Shown: positions 40,801 through 50,443, counted from the stretch's first letter. The stretch is DNA of 64,000 nucleotides from Symbiodinium natans (GCA_905221605.1 CAJNDS010002623.1:1069371-1133370); one strand, 5' to 3'. A program made the numbers and translations. Notes: generated by a model not told the origin, from the letters alone.

Positions 40801-42147
40801 CCCCAACTCGAACTTCAACCGTCGCTGCTCATGGCCGATGGACCCTGACCTGCAGGTCTGGAAGTACATGATGAAGCTGGGTCATTATTGAAAAACTATT
40901 TACATGTTTTATGAGCACTGAAACCCAGTAAGGAACAAACATGCGATCATTTTTAAATAGTGCCCCAACAATGGTGCAGGAAGCTGAACGAGTCCTTCCT
41001 CAGCTTCCAGGGCTACGAGACTGTGATTACTTTTTCCCACTTTCTCCCGCGGCAGGGTCTTCCCTTCGACAAGACACGGAAGAATGCTGTAAAGGCTGTC
41101 GGGTGTGACATGATCGACGAGCAGGCCCGGGCTCTCAAGAGCAAGCTGCATGTCTATGGCCATGGCCGGGTGAGATATGCTCAAATGCATTCGGGTGTGC
41201 GGTATGTCAGCCCGCCTATCGGCTTTGAAACGGATTGGCCAAAGGATCATCCTCCGCGTCTCATGCTTGTACACACCGGCAAGAGCCTCTGCATGCAGGA
41301 GTGGGGAGCAGACGACGAGCCTCCACTCGGCTACGTGAAGCGGCTGCTGAGCTTGAGCTTCTACGCCATGCCGGGTTTGCGCGAGAGTGAGCTTCGAAAG
41401 CTCCAGAACTCAATGCCAAGGCACAACTCTTTCCCTGGAATTTCCTGCTCATTTGATCGTCTGGGCAGCAAGAACCAAGACAAAGAGGCTCTGTCAAAGG
41501 ATGCGTTCCCAGACATTGCGCAACTATGTAAGGATGCTACACACGTCATGATCACGGTCGCGGATTCTCTGGAAAACCTGAAGGACCTGTGGAAAAGTGA
41601 TGCTTTCGCAAAGGATTGGACGGCGGCGATTGCGCCCCACGCCCGCAGCACGGTGTCCTTCACCACACCGCTCGGCTTAGACCTCGTCCACGCAAAGAAA
41701 CGGGACCCAATGCTCATCGTGTACGGCCTTCGCTTGAGTGAGGCGGTCAAGGAAGATGGCGATGAGTATGGCAAGATGCAAAAAGCAGTCGAGGCTATCA
41801 ACAAGCTCCCTGGAATTGATGGCAAGATTGCTGTGTCCCTCCACCCTATGGGCTTTGCGCGCTTCTCACACGGTGAGCTCTTAGATGAGCTGGGGGAGAG
41901 AAACGACAAGAGCAATGGGCTGACTCACTGCTTTACCGTGCTCGTGGATGATCCTTCAAGCTACAAGATGCTCGCTCAAAGCAAGACCTTCGGAAAGTGG
42001 AAGGCTTCCTATGAGCCTTACCTCAACGGTCGTAGTCCTAGTGTGATGGCTTTTGCCCTGCCCTTGGACATCGCAGCAACGGCAGCAGCTCCCAAACCTC
42101 CCAAAGGGAACAAAGGGAGCAACGGTTTTTCCAAGTCCAAGCGATGA
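36464..42147 (+). CDS. TPR - calcineurin-like phosphoesterase - double Dabb protein, four exons (890 aa)
   Basis: Exons 36464-37665, 40366-40440, 40645-40872 and 40980-42147 splice in frame. Residues about 30-330 hold two groups of TPR repeats of the Hsp70/Hsp90-binding style (AAKVLTNRAACLIK; AKEKGNQAMRAGEIGLAI). A class of metallophosphoesterase seen in plants follows: ISDLHFD, VAGNVADT, YTVGNHEM across the first intron, SWCSAEFDHED, TFSHFLPRQ and YGHGRVR. Two tandem dimeric alpha/beta-barrel (Dabb)-like repeats end it (about 620-738 and 743-867; DATHVMITVADSLENL and LTHCFTVLVDDPSSYK). The usual GD and GHxH metal ligands read GN and GHGR, so catalysis is doubtful. Introns use GA-AG (first and third) and GT-AG (second), with short direct repeats at each junction. 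Confidence 0.82.
37770..37855. repeat. TATA/TATG microsatellite
   Basis: Alternating TA with ATG interruptions. Confidence 0.95.
39480..40258. repeat. Tandem palindromic ATCTGCG array
   Basis: About ten units. In most, AAATCTGCGAATCTGCGTTT is followed by a CTCGAG-centred spacer and then the reverse complement, so each unit is a 20-bp-arm hairpin; GCAGATTGGTTGGGGGCTA spaces many of them. Unit length keeps all frames open, producing long meaningless ORFs on both strands. Confidence 0.93.
40453..40510. repeat. TTTAGGG array in intron 2 of the phosphoesterase gene
   Basis: Eight units starting 12 bp after the donor AAG|GTGTCC. The remainder of the intron (40511-40644) has two GAGGTACCCTRTACA-type repeats. 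Confidence 0.95.
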
Positions 42148-42239
42148 GATAGCTCTGCCTGGATGTCTTCCCAAACCCCGTGGCCGGACAGAGCGTCCAT
42201 GCGAAGCAGGCCTGCGTGCAGCATAGATCCACTGGATCT

Positions 42240-42368
42240 GGTACCCAGACCCCCGAGAAGGATCCAAGAAGTAGATCCCCCTGAAGCGATCCTAAGAATG
42301 GCCCACTACTAGTAGAGGGTACTACTTGGGAGGTCTACTTTTCGGATCCTCCCGGGGGTCTGGGTAGC
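42240..42368. mobile_element. Foldback element, family 2
   Basis: Arms of about 35 bp: GGTACCCAGACCCCCGAGAA and GGATCCAAGAAGTAGA on the left match the reverse complement of 42334-42368 with few mismatches. No ORF. It lies just after the phosphoesterase stop codon. Confidence 0.75.
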
Positions 42369-42658
42369 AGTGAGCAGGCAGGTATCATTTCCATATCGAA
42401 AAAGGAGAGCGAAAGCCAACCGATTCGGAAGCTCGTTCGCGGTTTCTCAGCTAGCTGCGCGGTTTAGGGTCTCGGGTTTAGGCTTACGTTGGGTCTAGGG
42501 TTTGGGGTTTAGGGCTAGCTGGGTTTGATTCTTCGATTTTTGCAAGCCGATGTCCTGGCAAGGTACCCGTGACTGCTTCCTTATTGATGCGGCAGCCTCG
42601 ATTCTCCCCTGTGCTGAAATCAGAAGCTCAGAAGGACTCATGCCATATCGCCCTTTCA

Positions 42659-42851
42659 CCTAAACCCTAAACCCTAAACCCTAAACCCTAAACCAGAACA
42701 GGGTTTCCATGGCCCACCGAATTGCAAAGGCCATGCCCGACACGAAATATTGGGGTCGCATGAAGATGCCATCCTGCCTCGCTTGCCGTCCTAAATTCAA
42801 GGGTTGAGGGCTTAGGGTTTAGGGTTTAGGGTTTAGGTTGAGGGCTTAGGG
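42659..42851. repeat. Opposed telomeric arrays around a 115-bp segment
   Basis: CCCTAAA units at 42659-42694 and TTTAGGG units at 42810-42851. No clear frame in the middle. Confidence 0.85.
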
Positions 42852-42888
42852 TTCCGAAACCCCAAGTGGCCCAGAATGGCCCTAAACC

Positions 42889-43018
42889 ATGAATTCCGGG
42901 ATCTGCTACGCCAGGTCATGCGAGAACTCCTCGGTGGACAGTGAGTACGTCTACACGCAGGACAGCCTGGCCGGCGAAGCGTGGGGCTCTTCTGGCTTCC
43001 GGTGCTTCTGCATTCCAG
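42889..43018 (+). CDS. Exon-like segment, Cys-rich
   Basis: The open frame begins MNSGICYARSCENSSV and continues SGFRCFCIPG, ending at TTCCAG with GC following as a possible donor. The Cys spacing suggests an extracellular disulfide-bonded domain. No family recognised. Confidence 0.5.
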
Positions 43019-43038
43019 GCAACAGCAGAGCATATGAG

Positions 43039-43152
43039 CATATGGTCACTTCTCTAAAATATGGTCCCCTGTGGGGGGGTCCTTATTAAATGGCCGATGC
43101 TCTTATTTAGGGTACCCAAAAAGGGACCATCATTTAGAGAGCTGACCGTATG
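43039..43152. mobile_element. Foldback element, family 3
   Basis: The left arm CATATGGTCACTTCTCTAAA...GGTCCC pairs with the reverse complement of 43123-43152 at about 24 of 30 positions. No coding capacity. Confidence 0.7.
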
Positions 43153-43193
43153 TTACCCTTCACACCTTGCCTTTGGAGCTGCAACCCCTCCAG

Positions 43194-43246
43194 GACTACA
43201 TCATCACGCCTCCAGCCTGCACGTGGCTGCGGCCCCAAGCTGATTC
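43194..43246 (+). CDS. Exon-like segment
   Basis: CTCCAG precedes and GCATG follows (GC donor). The frame reads DYIITPPACTWLRPQAD. It could belong with the Cys-rich segment at 42889. Confidence 0.4.
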
Positions 43247-43265
43247 GCATGCCTATAGGGATATC

Positions 43266-43393
43266 CACCATGGTACTTGATAGCCCAATCTTACTTCATA
43301 ACTGTACTTATAACCACACTTGGCACAATGAAAGGGCATATAAGCGGGTTATATATAAGTGCAGTTATAATCGGTTACTAAGTACTATGAACC
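43266..43393. mobile_element. Foldback element, family 4, copy a
   Basis: CCATGGTACTTGATAGCCCAA at the left and TACTAAGTACTATGAACC at the right are imperfect inverted repeats, related to those at 45656-45776. Confidence 0.5.
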
Positions 43394-44460
43394 TGCAAGA
43401 AGGGACGATGTTGTTTAGGCTTTGGGGCTCGAGGGTCTCTACAGGAGCTGCAGTCGTGGCATCTCATTCAAGCGCTGTTGCATTCCACCCTCGCAGCCTG
43501 AGCTTCTCCGAACCCTCGGCTCTAAGTCGTGAGCCCTAAGCCCTGCACCCTAAACCCTAAACCCTAAACCCTAAACCCTAAAGCCCACTGCCACCTAGTG
43601 AGCGTCCTCCACGCCCCCTTCCTTGTGCCTGTGATATCTCCTCACACACCAAACAGGTCCACACACACCGGCCAATGGGGCTATCCGGACCAGTTCGAAT
43701 GCGTGGACGGTCGGCTCGGGTCTGCTTGCTCGAGCCCATGGTCTATTTGCAAGTACAAGTATGTACAGTATACATATATATATATCTATACACAATATGC
43801 ACACACGTGTTCATTTCTATATATACACATACACAAAATGTTATAGTATCAATACGTCCCATCATTCATACATATTTCAGATGAGATCCCATTATAGTAT
43901 CGTTTGATCTCATATCGTACCTTATAGCATCATACACGGCCATATAATATCGCATGCTATCAAGGAAGGTGAAATATCATCAAAGAATATCACATCACAT
44001 AGTTCCATATCAAATCATATCATATGATAGAAAATGCTACCAAAATATCTTCCAACGGAATGGAATTTACAACATTATCATTTACATGCTACAGTACAGT
44101 ACAAAACAAACACAACATTCTACACGAATACACCGGTACAGGATATACTGCGGCGAAATGTGTGTACATAGTTAATGTATCTTTGTATATACGGAGGGTA
44201 TAGCAATTTCACACAGATGTTCACAGATTTGGGCCTGTCTGGTTCCGGTGCTGTTGGGGTTTGGGGGATTTGGTGCCCTGAGCCCTCAACCCCAACCACA
44301 GTTCAGGGGGTCTACACCTGTGGGCTGCTTTAAATGGGGAAAATAGGGGACCCTTACAATAGACCCCCATATAGTAGGGTTCCCTTATACAAAGGACCCC
44401 AATAGGGTACCCCTAATTTCGGAAACCCGCAAATTCGCGAGTGGGCATTCCAACATGCCT
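43394..44460. other. About 1 kb without recognised gene; AT-rich
   Basis: Contains a short CCCTAAA run (43550-43582), TATATA microsatellites (43760-43850) and a stretch rich in ATATCA/CATATC (43870-44040). No motif-bearing frame. Confidence 0.45.
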
Positions 44461-44466
44461 GGGCAG

Positions 44467-44524
44467 GAACCTACTGCAGTGAGACCGATCCGTCCTGCTG
44501 TGTGGCGCACGGTGGACGCATCAG
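44467..44524 (+). CDS. Exon-like segment, three Cys
   Basis: GGGCAG precedes and CATCAG|GCACC follows. The frame reads TYCSETDPSCCVAHGGRI. No family recognised. Confidence 0.45.
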
Positions 44525-44783
44525 GCACCCCATCCGGGGGGCCTCATTTTCGGGGGGCACCCAAACCCAAAATGGCACAGGGTAAGCAGTGCTGGTGGCA
44601 GTCGATCATCTGTTGGTGCATGTGTAGCTGGCAAACGATTCCCCCAGTTTTGCCTGCCACGCCTGAGCAGGGGCTTTGTAGTTGCTGGCGCTGCCTGCGG
44701 AGAAGCACCTACAGTTGAGTGTTGCATGTTCCAAGGGTTGCGATGTATGAGCCTTTCGTCAACTGGCTCGTGCGCTTGACCAG

Positions 44784-44841
44784 GTGTCCTGCCAGCGCAC
44801 CCTTCATGTGCCACAACAATTACGACTGCGCCAACTCCCAG
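44784..44841 (+). CDS. Exon-like segment, three Cys
   Basis: ACCAG precedes and TCCCAG|GCGAG follows. The frame reads CPASAPFMCHNNYDCANSQ. No family recognised. 44842-45345 shows no gene. Confidence 0.45.
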
Positions 44842-45345
44842 GCGAGTCTACTCACGTTGAGTGCTGAGTCTGCCACGCGCGGCGATGCGTTGCTGTGTCA
44901 GGAGCGATGCTGCATGGTGACGGAAGAGGCTAGAGATTTGATGCCATATGCGCGTACAGCACTACTACATCGCATGTCTGACAGAATCCGCTCGGTTATG
45001 GAAGCAGTTGTTTGCTGGGCATCTTTAACTTCCGAGCCACTTCTGTACTGTAACAGAGGTTGTCTTAGGTGCCATACTCGCCAGACCGGATAGCTCTTCC
45101 GCTTCTCTGGCCCTCCCTGTGCTGCATGTTGTGCATGCGGCACTTGTACGCGTAAGCAAGCTAGGAGCCAAATGCTTGAGTGGTCGCCTCAGGAATGTGC
45201 TGCTCACGGTGGCTTGCGGACGTGCGAGGCCGGATATGCGGTATGACTTGACACTGACCCTCGGAGATAAGCCAGGAGGATAGGTGTCTGTCTCATGGTG
45301 CCCGGTGTCTGCAGGGGCGAGGAAGCTCTGCGTCCAAGACCCTTA

Positions 45346-45474
45346 GACCCTAAACCCTAAACCCTAAACCCTAAACCCTAAACCCTAAACCCTAAACCCT
45401 AAACCCTAAACCCTAAACCCTAAACCCTAAACCCTTAACCCTAAACCCTAAACCCTTAACCCTAAACCCTAAAA
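45346..45474. repeat. CCCTAAA array
   Basis: About 18 units. TTTAGGG sequence in the opposite orientation begins near 45600, leaving a 125-bp segment between. Confidence 0.97.
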
Positions 45475-45655
45475 CCAAGACACTGCAGGTGCCAGCCAAG
45501 ACGCCTCTGCTGACCAGCGTCCAGTCACTGGGGCCGTGTCCTCAGCCTTGAGAGCAAGCTGCTTGGAGATTCTACCGTATTTGATTCAGGGTTTCGCGTT
45601 TTAGGGTTTAGGGTTTGGGGTTAGGATTTAGGGTTTTAGGGTTTAGGGTCTACTC

Positions 45656-45776
45656 GGAGGTTCATGGTACTTATGACCCAAGCACGGCTGTATTTATACT
45701 ACACTTGTAAGCCCTTAAAAAAATACTTGGGTTATAAGTACAGGAATAGTTGGGTTATTAAGTACCATGACCCTCC
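45656..45776. mobile_element. Foldback element, family 4, copy b
   Basis: GGAGGTTCATGGTACTTATG at the left pairs with the reverse complement of 45750-45776 with few mismatches. Inside, CTTGTAAG...CTTGGGTTATAAG adds further pairing. Confidence 0.7.
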
Positions 45777-46016
45777 AAGTGGGGGCTTCCCAAAATATGG
45801 GTACCCTTTTATGGGGCATTCCTAAAGCAAGGGTTATCGTATGTTTGGGGAGGATATTCTTAAGGGCTTAGGGTTTAGGGTTATTTTGGGATTACCCTGC
45901 AGAACCAGGAGCTCATTGCCAAGAGTTCAGGGTGGCTTCGGGTTGTGGGGTCCAGGACTTGCAAAGAGCAGCCTCCGAAGTTGAATTCTCAAAAAGTTTC
46001 GGGCTTAGGGCTTCGG

Positions 46017-46373
46017 GCTTCGGGCTTAGGGTTTAGGGTTTAGGGTTTAGGGTTTAGGGCTTAGGGCCGAAGTTTAGGGTTTAGGGTTCAGGGATAGTTT
46101 CGGGTTTAGGGTTCAGGGCAGAATGCGTGAGCCCATGAACTCCGGCCACAGCGGCTCCGTTGTCAATGAGCTCCACCAACTCAGCCCGCAAAACACCAAT
46201 TTTTAAGACCCTCAACTCGAAAACCCTAAACCCTAAACCCTAAACCCTAAACCCTAAACCCTAAACCCTAAACCCTTAACCCTAAACCCTAAACCCTAAA
46301 CCCTAAACCCTAAAACCTAAACCCTAAACCCTAAACCCCAAGCCCTAAGCCCTAAACCCTAAACCCCAAACGC
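46017..46373. repeat. TTTAGGG array followed by CCCTAAA array
   Basis: TTTAGGG variants at 46017-46110 and CCCTAAA units at 46222-46373. The 110-bp middle has no clear frame. Confidence 0.9.
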
Positions 46374-46503
46374 CGGGCCCTTTAATCTCTGGGAACCCAT
46401 CAAGCCCCAAGTCCAAGAGTTCGGAAGAGCTTGCTGGTTCTTAGTAGGGATTGAGGGAATCAGGTACCCTGTAATCCCTTAACAGGGTATATCTAGGGCC
46501 AAT

Positions 46504-46790
46504 AAACCCTAAACCCTAAACCCTAAACCCTAAACCCTAAACCCTAAACCCTAAACCCTAAGGCCCTACTGTACTAAGATGGGTTCCTCTGAGGCCTGCG
46601 TCGCTGACGGTCTCCTGGGAGCCCCAAGAGTGCCCTTACCTTTCAGTCGATTTTGAGGGCTTAGGGTTTTAGGGTTTTCAGGGTTTTTAGGGTTTTAGGG
46701 TTTTAGGAGTTTAGGAGTTTTGGGGTTTTAAGGTTTTAGGGTTTAGGAGTTTTGGGGTGTTAGGGTTTTAGGGTGTAGGTGGTCGAGCTT
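46504..46790. repeat. CCCTAAA / exon-like / TTTAGGG block
   Basis: CCCTAAA at 46504-46560, then an open segment (CTKMGSSEACVADGLLG, about 46570-46625), then TTTAGGG/TTTTAGGG variants at 46656-46790. Confidence 0.85.
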
Positions 46791-46833
46791 CAGGCTTAGC
46801 GACTTAATCTGGTTGAAGGGTTTCCTGGCGCCC

Positions 46834-46967
46834 TGAACCCTACACCCTTAATCCTAAACCCTCAACACTAAAACTTTAACCCTGAACCCTAAACCCTTAA
46901 TCCTAAACCCTAAACCCGAAACCCTAAACCCTAAACCCTAAACCCTAAACCCTAAGCCCTAAACCCG
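46834..46967. repeat. CCCTAAA array, degenerate at its left end
   Basis: It ends next to an open segment (GCGYLRYELGLKYGRKLGG, about 46970-47055), followed by GGGTTTAGGG-like sequence at 47080-47130. Confidence 0.93.
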
Positions 46968-47154
46968 GGTGCGGCTATTTGCGCTATGAGCTTGGCTTGA
47001 AGTATGGGCGGAAGCTGGGAGGCGTCAGGTCCGGCACGCATGCGGGGTGGTTGAAACCTAGGGTCCGCGGCTTGAGGGTTAGGGGTGTAGGGTTACCTGG
47101 GGTTTCAGGATTTAGGGTTTAGGGTTGGGGGTTGAGGATTTGGGGTTCCTCCCT

Positions 47155-47335
47155 CTCTCTTCTCTCTCTCTGCCTGTTTCTCTATATTTCTCTTTTCTTT
47201 CTCTTTCTCTTTCTCTTTCTCTTTCTCTTTCTCTTTCTCTTTCTCTTTCTCTTTCTCTGTCTCTTTCTCTTTCTCTTTCTCTTTCTCTTTCTCTTTCTCT
47301 TTCTCTTTCCCTCTCTCTCTTTATCATTCTTTCTC
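47155..47335. repeat. CTTTCT microsatellite
   Basis: About 180 bp of (CTTTCT)n and CTCTCT. The Leu/Phe/Ser and Arg/Glu open frames crossing it are compositional. 47340-47960 shows no recognised gene. Confidence 0.95.
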
Positions 47336-47964
47336 TTGATACATATTTAGGAGATTCGACTACCTTGCCTAGAAGGGCCCCTGTTTCAAAGCAACCTCTC
47401 CACATCAGGTACCTCGCTGGATTCTCAGAGAGTCCCGGGAGTTTGACGGGAGTTGCCCTTCGAGAAGCGTGGCCCCTGTCAGAAAAAGCTGCTTCAGGTT
47501 GGCTACTCCAGCTGTCAGTTCTTGGAGTGGCGCGTTGCCATATCCCAGGTGGGGATGGGGAGGGGAGGGGAGTTGCAGTGGACCACGAACAGTTGCAAGG
47601 CAAATCCGAATCTTGTCACAGCGGAGGTTCACATCTACGGCGAGGGGCAATGGACCAGCGATTGCTGATGCTCATGCTATATCTGGATGTTGCCACCTAC
47701 TTGCTGCGCAAAGTCTCTGTGTGTGTGTACTGGTAGTTGTCGAAACACTCCTTTCTGGTAGTCTGTACATGCATGCCTGCACTACCATTGATCTAGCAGT
47801 TTCGATGTGACGTGCAGGATCTGGATGCATGAGTGCAACAGCAGAGACTACAACACGAGGCGCAGCCATTACCTATAGCGCGCAGAAAGCATGCGTCTCA
47901 GGTTGTGGTTGAAGACGCTGCGTAGTTCCCATGCAACTTTGATTCCAGCGGGGCCCTTTTGCAG

Positions 47965-48013
47965 GAGCTGCACCATAGAGAACCTTGTCAGCTTGACTGA
48001 CTACAACGTCCAG
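47965..48013 (+). CDS. Exon-like segment
   Basis: TTTTGCAG precedes and GTCCAG|GCCAG follows. The frame reads SCTIENLVSLTDYNVQ. Not recognised. Confidence 0.4.
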
Positions 48014-48154
48014 GCCAGGGTTGGTGTTTCTGGGTCACTCCCCAAACCCGGAACCCCAATAAAGTTTAGGGTTTAGGGTTTAGGGCCTAAACCCGAAACC
48101 CACAACCCTAAACCCTAAACCCGAAACCCCACAACAATCCCGAAGCCCCCCTGA

Positions 48155-48251
48155 ATTCCCCTGGAGCCCGACATGTGAGGTCTGGGCTCAGTGCACAGCG
48201 GTGGAGCTGAGCTCCTATCCCAACCGCACAGTCGCACCCGTCCGTCTCCCA
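48155..48251 (+). CDS. Exon-like segment, two Cys
   Basis: The open frame reads WSPTCEVWAQCTAVELSSY then NRTVAPVRLP, between telomeric-like sequences (48063-48130 and 48256 on). Edges uncertain. Confidence 0.35.
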
Positions 48252-48318
48252 GCTGAGGGTTTTGGGTTGAGGGTTCAGAGGGTATGGGGTCTCCGTGACC
48301 TCTGGAAGGTTTGGGGTT

Positions 48319-48375
48319 TGCAATATATCCCTTGATTGAGTAAATCCTTCGCTACTTCAAGCGCAGCGTTCTGGG
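48319..48375 (+). repeat. A1 split direct repeat
   Basis: 57 bp, from TGCAATATATCCC to GCGTTCTGGG, identical to 55504-55560. Confidence 0.95.
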
Positions 48376-48378
48376 TCA

Positions 48379-48651
48379 ATGTGGTCAGTTGCCCCTGAGC
48401 TACTCCGGGAGATTCGCTTCTGGGGCAGTTCAACTTGTCCCTCCCTTCCTTGGCTCCTCCTCGCCGCCATCTTGATCTGCTGCTGCAGCTACGTTTGTGG
48501 GGCTCTTTCCGCTGCCATCTTGTTCTCTGCTTCTTGTCGGCGGATCTTGGGCTATATCCTGCGCTGGGTAGCCAATTTCCTGGACATCCCTGCTTTGGGG
48601 CCTCAGTTGGCGCAGGGGCAGCTACAGCGACTTCGTGAGTATCGTGCATGA
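48379..48651 (+). CDS. Small hydrophobic protein at the 5' end of the recombinase element (90 aa)
   Basis: The ATG lies three bases after A1. Residues about 18-45 are strongly hydrophobic (LPWLLLAAILICCCSYVCG) and look like one long or two short membrane segments, followed by an amphipathic tail. I know of no named homologue. It precedes gag by 133 bp. It might be a genuine accessory ORF or a fortuitous frame in a leader. Confidence 0.4.
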   Translation: MWSVAPELLREIRFWGSSTCPSLPWLLLAAILICCCSYVCGALSAAILFSASCRRILGYILRWVANFLDIPALGPQLAQGQLQRLREYRA

Positions 48652-48784
48652 GCGACTTCGGAGGATTCAGAGAAGCAGGCACCCGACACTGCAGGCGTAA
48701 CGTCCTCTTGGAGGTGGGCAGTGTGTCCCACACCTTCGCGAGCAAGACTGAAGCCATCGTCCTTGCCAGCGCCTCTGGCGTACG

Positions 48785-50443
48785 ATGGCCGCCCGTGCTT
48801 TGAATGCGGCGGAGATCCGCCGCTTGGTAGATGCCACTGTTGGGGAGCGACCTCTCCCTTTCGTCTACTTCCTGGACACCACGGAGCCGCCGGCTTGGCG
48901 GGCTACTGCTTTTCTGCTTCGACACCGTGCAGGAGGTTTCTTGGCCATTCTACCAGCCGACGATCAGGTTGCCGAACAGTTGGCAGTTCTCGCAGACGAG
49001 GGGTCACCTACTCCACTGCTGTACACCGAAGCGGACTTGCCTGCCGAGACCCCCAGGCGGCGGTCAGTCGGCCCGGTTGGAGCCTTCATCGTGGACGCAT
49101 CCTGGGCCTCTCTGCACTTGTTCCGCCGAGCCACTTCTCGAGCTGCAGGCGCTCAACTGCTACCCACTGTGGCTATGACAGGGCCAGATGGCCAGGTGGT
49201 TCGTCCCATCTCCGAGACAGCACATCAGGCCGCCGACATCTGGATCCAAGGAGCTACTTCTGGCGAAGCCGCCCCACCAGCTGCCGAGCTAGCAGAGTAC
49301 CTCACGGCCGAGAGCCAACTTGGAGATGGGGAGGACGAGGCAGACGAAAGAGCTGCAGGTGCCGAAGGCGAGCAAGTGGTCGACCAGGTTTCCCAGCTAC
49401 AAGCTCGCATCCGCGAGCTCGAGCAAGCCAAATGCGCGACATCCTGCCGTGGTTCCTCAGGAGCCAGCCCGACGTGGTGCCCGAGACCTCTTTCCCGATC
49501 CCGGTCCTGGAGCTGCTTTGCCCAACTGGACGCCTCAGCCTGGGCCGCTCTTCGAGCTGCTGCCGGTGCTGCGCCACCACACCTTGCACGTCACGAGCGC
49601 GCCCCTCGAGCCGAGGCCTCCCATGTCTCCGACAATCTGCTTGCAGAGCTAGAGTTGGGAGCCACCGAAGACGCGCTTGGGTCGCCGCCTTCTACCATGG
49701 CTCTGCACCGACTGTTGTTAGCTCAGACTCAGTTGCTCACTCAACTTGCCCAGTCAAAGGAGAAGGACCCGATCAGCTCAGCCCTATCTGGTGCAAAGGA
49801 GGACACAGGCCTCGGAGGGCGTGGTTCAGCCGCTCGAGACGCTTTCACCCGCCTCCTGACGGACGACCAGACTGTTGCCAACGCTATCCGTCGTCTTGGT
49901 GCCGAGTCCCTAGGCCTGGACGTGGAGCATCCCCCTTCGAATTTGATGAGGCAGTTCGCAGAGAAGAAGCTACCGTCAGCAGACCTCAAATTGGTCACTT
50001 TGGTAGCTCACATGGCAGCTCATGCTTGGCAGGTGGGTCGAGAGACGCAGAATGTAGCGCTCGAAGCTTGGATGTCCAGACTACTGCTGTTCCTGGAACA
50101 AACTGCTGTGGAGCAAGGTCGAACGCAGCTCTCGTGGCTATTAACGGGGCTCCCAGAGCCCAATTATTCCGCTTTGGCCCGCCGCCGAAGCGGGGTACGA
50201 CCATTCGCTCAGCTATGCCCAAGTACCTGGATCACAGCAAATGTAGCGTATCTGAAAGAGATGGAGTGGGTGCAGAATCGCCTCACCGCGGGCCCAGCAA
50301 CTTTCGACCCGGGGGCCTCCGACTCGAGAACCCCCTTCACCGGCGCCAAAGAGCAAAGAACGGACGAAGCAACGCCAGGTGCCAAGAAGCCCCCGAGGCG
50401 GCCGCCCCGCAATCCCAGAGGGGGCACCGAAGGCTCGACCTAG
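48785..50443 (+). CDS. Gag-like protein of the recombinase element (552 aa)
   Basis: ATG at 48785 (MAARALNAAEIRRLVD). It has an Ala/Glu-rich N-terminal half with a predicted coiled-coil (VSQLQARIRELEQAK), a less regular middle (about 49430-49640), and a helical second half (SNLMRQFAEKKLPSADLKLV; WMSRLLLFLEQTAVEQGR), ending in a basic Pro/Arg tail. In the middle another frame reads better (GPGAALPNW, PQPGPLFELLP), so two compensating frameshifts may have occurred. Position before RT and general character fit Gag of DIRS-order elements. Confidence 0.6.
   Translation: MAARALNAAEIRRLVDATVGERPLPFVYFLDTTEPPAWRATAFLLRHRAGGFLAILPADDQVAEQLAVLADEGSPTPLLYTEADLPAETPRRRSVGPVGAFIVDASWASLHLFRRATSRAAGAQLLPTVAMTGPDGQVVRPISETAHQAADIWIQGATSGEAAPPAAELAEYLTAESQLGDGEDEADERAAGAEGEQVVDQVSQLQARIRELEQAKCATSCRGSSGASPTWCPRPLSRSRSWSCFAQLDASAWAALRAAAGAAPPHLARHERAPRAEASHVSDNLLAELELGATEDALGSPPSTMALHRLLLAQTQLLTQLAQSKEKDPISSALSGAKEDTGLGGRGSAARDAFTRLLTDDQTVANAIRRLGAESLGLDVEHPPSNLMRQFAEKKLPSADLKLVTLVAHMAAHAWQVGRETQNVALEAWMSRLLLFLEQTAVEQGRTQLSWLLTGLPEPNYSALARRRSGVRPFAQLCPSTWITANVAYLKEMEWVQNRLTAGPATFDPGASDSRTPFTGAKEQRTDEATPGAKKPPRRPPRNPRGGTEGST

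Noticed and set aside
47112-47740. Arg/Glu and Leu/Phe/Ser frames near 47.1-47.7 kb
   Set aside because: Caused by the CTTTCT microsatellite.
48721-50443. Long frame overlapping gag in the recombinase element
   Set aside because: The ATG frame at 48785 has better protein character; the overlapping one is Arg/Ser/Cys-rich as expected for a shadow. Only its part after 50443 may code.
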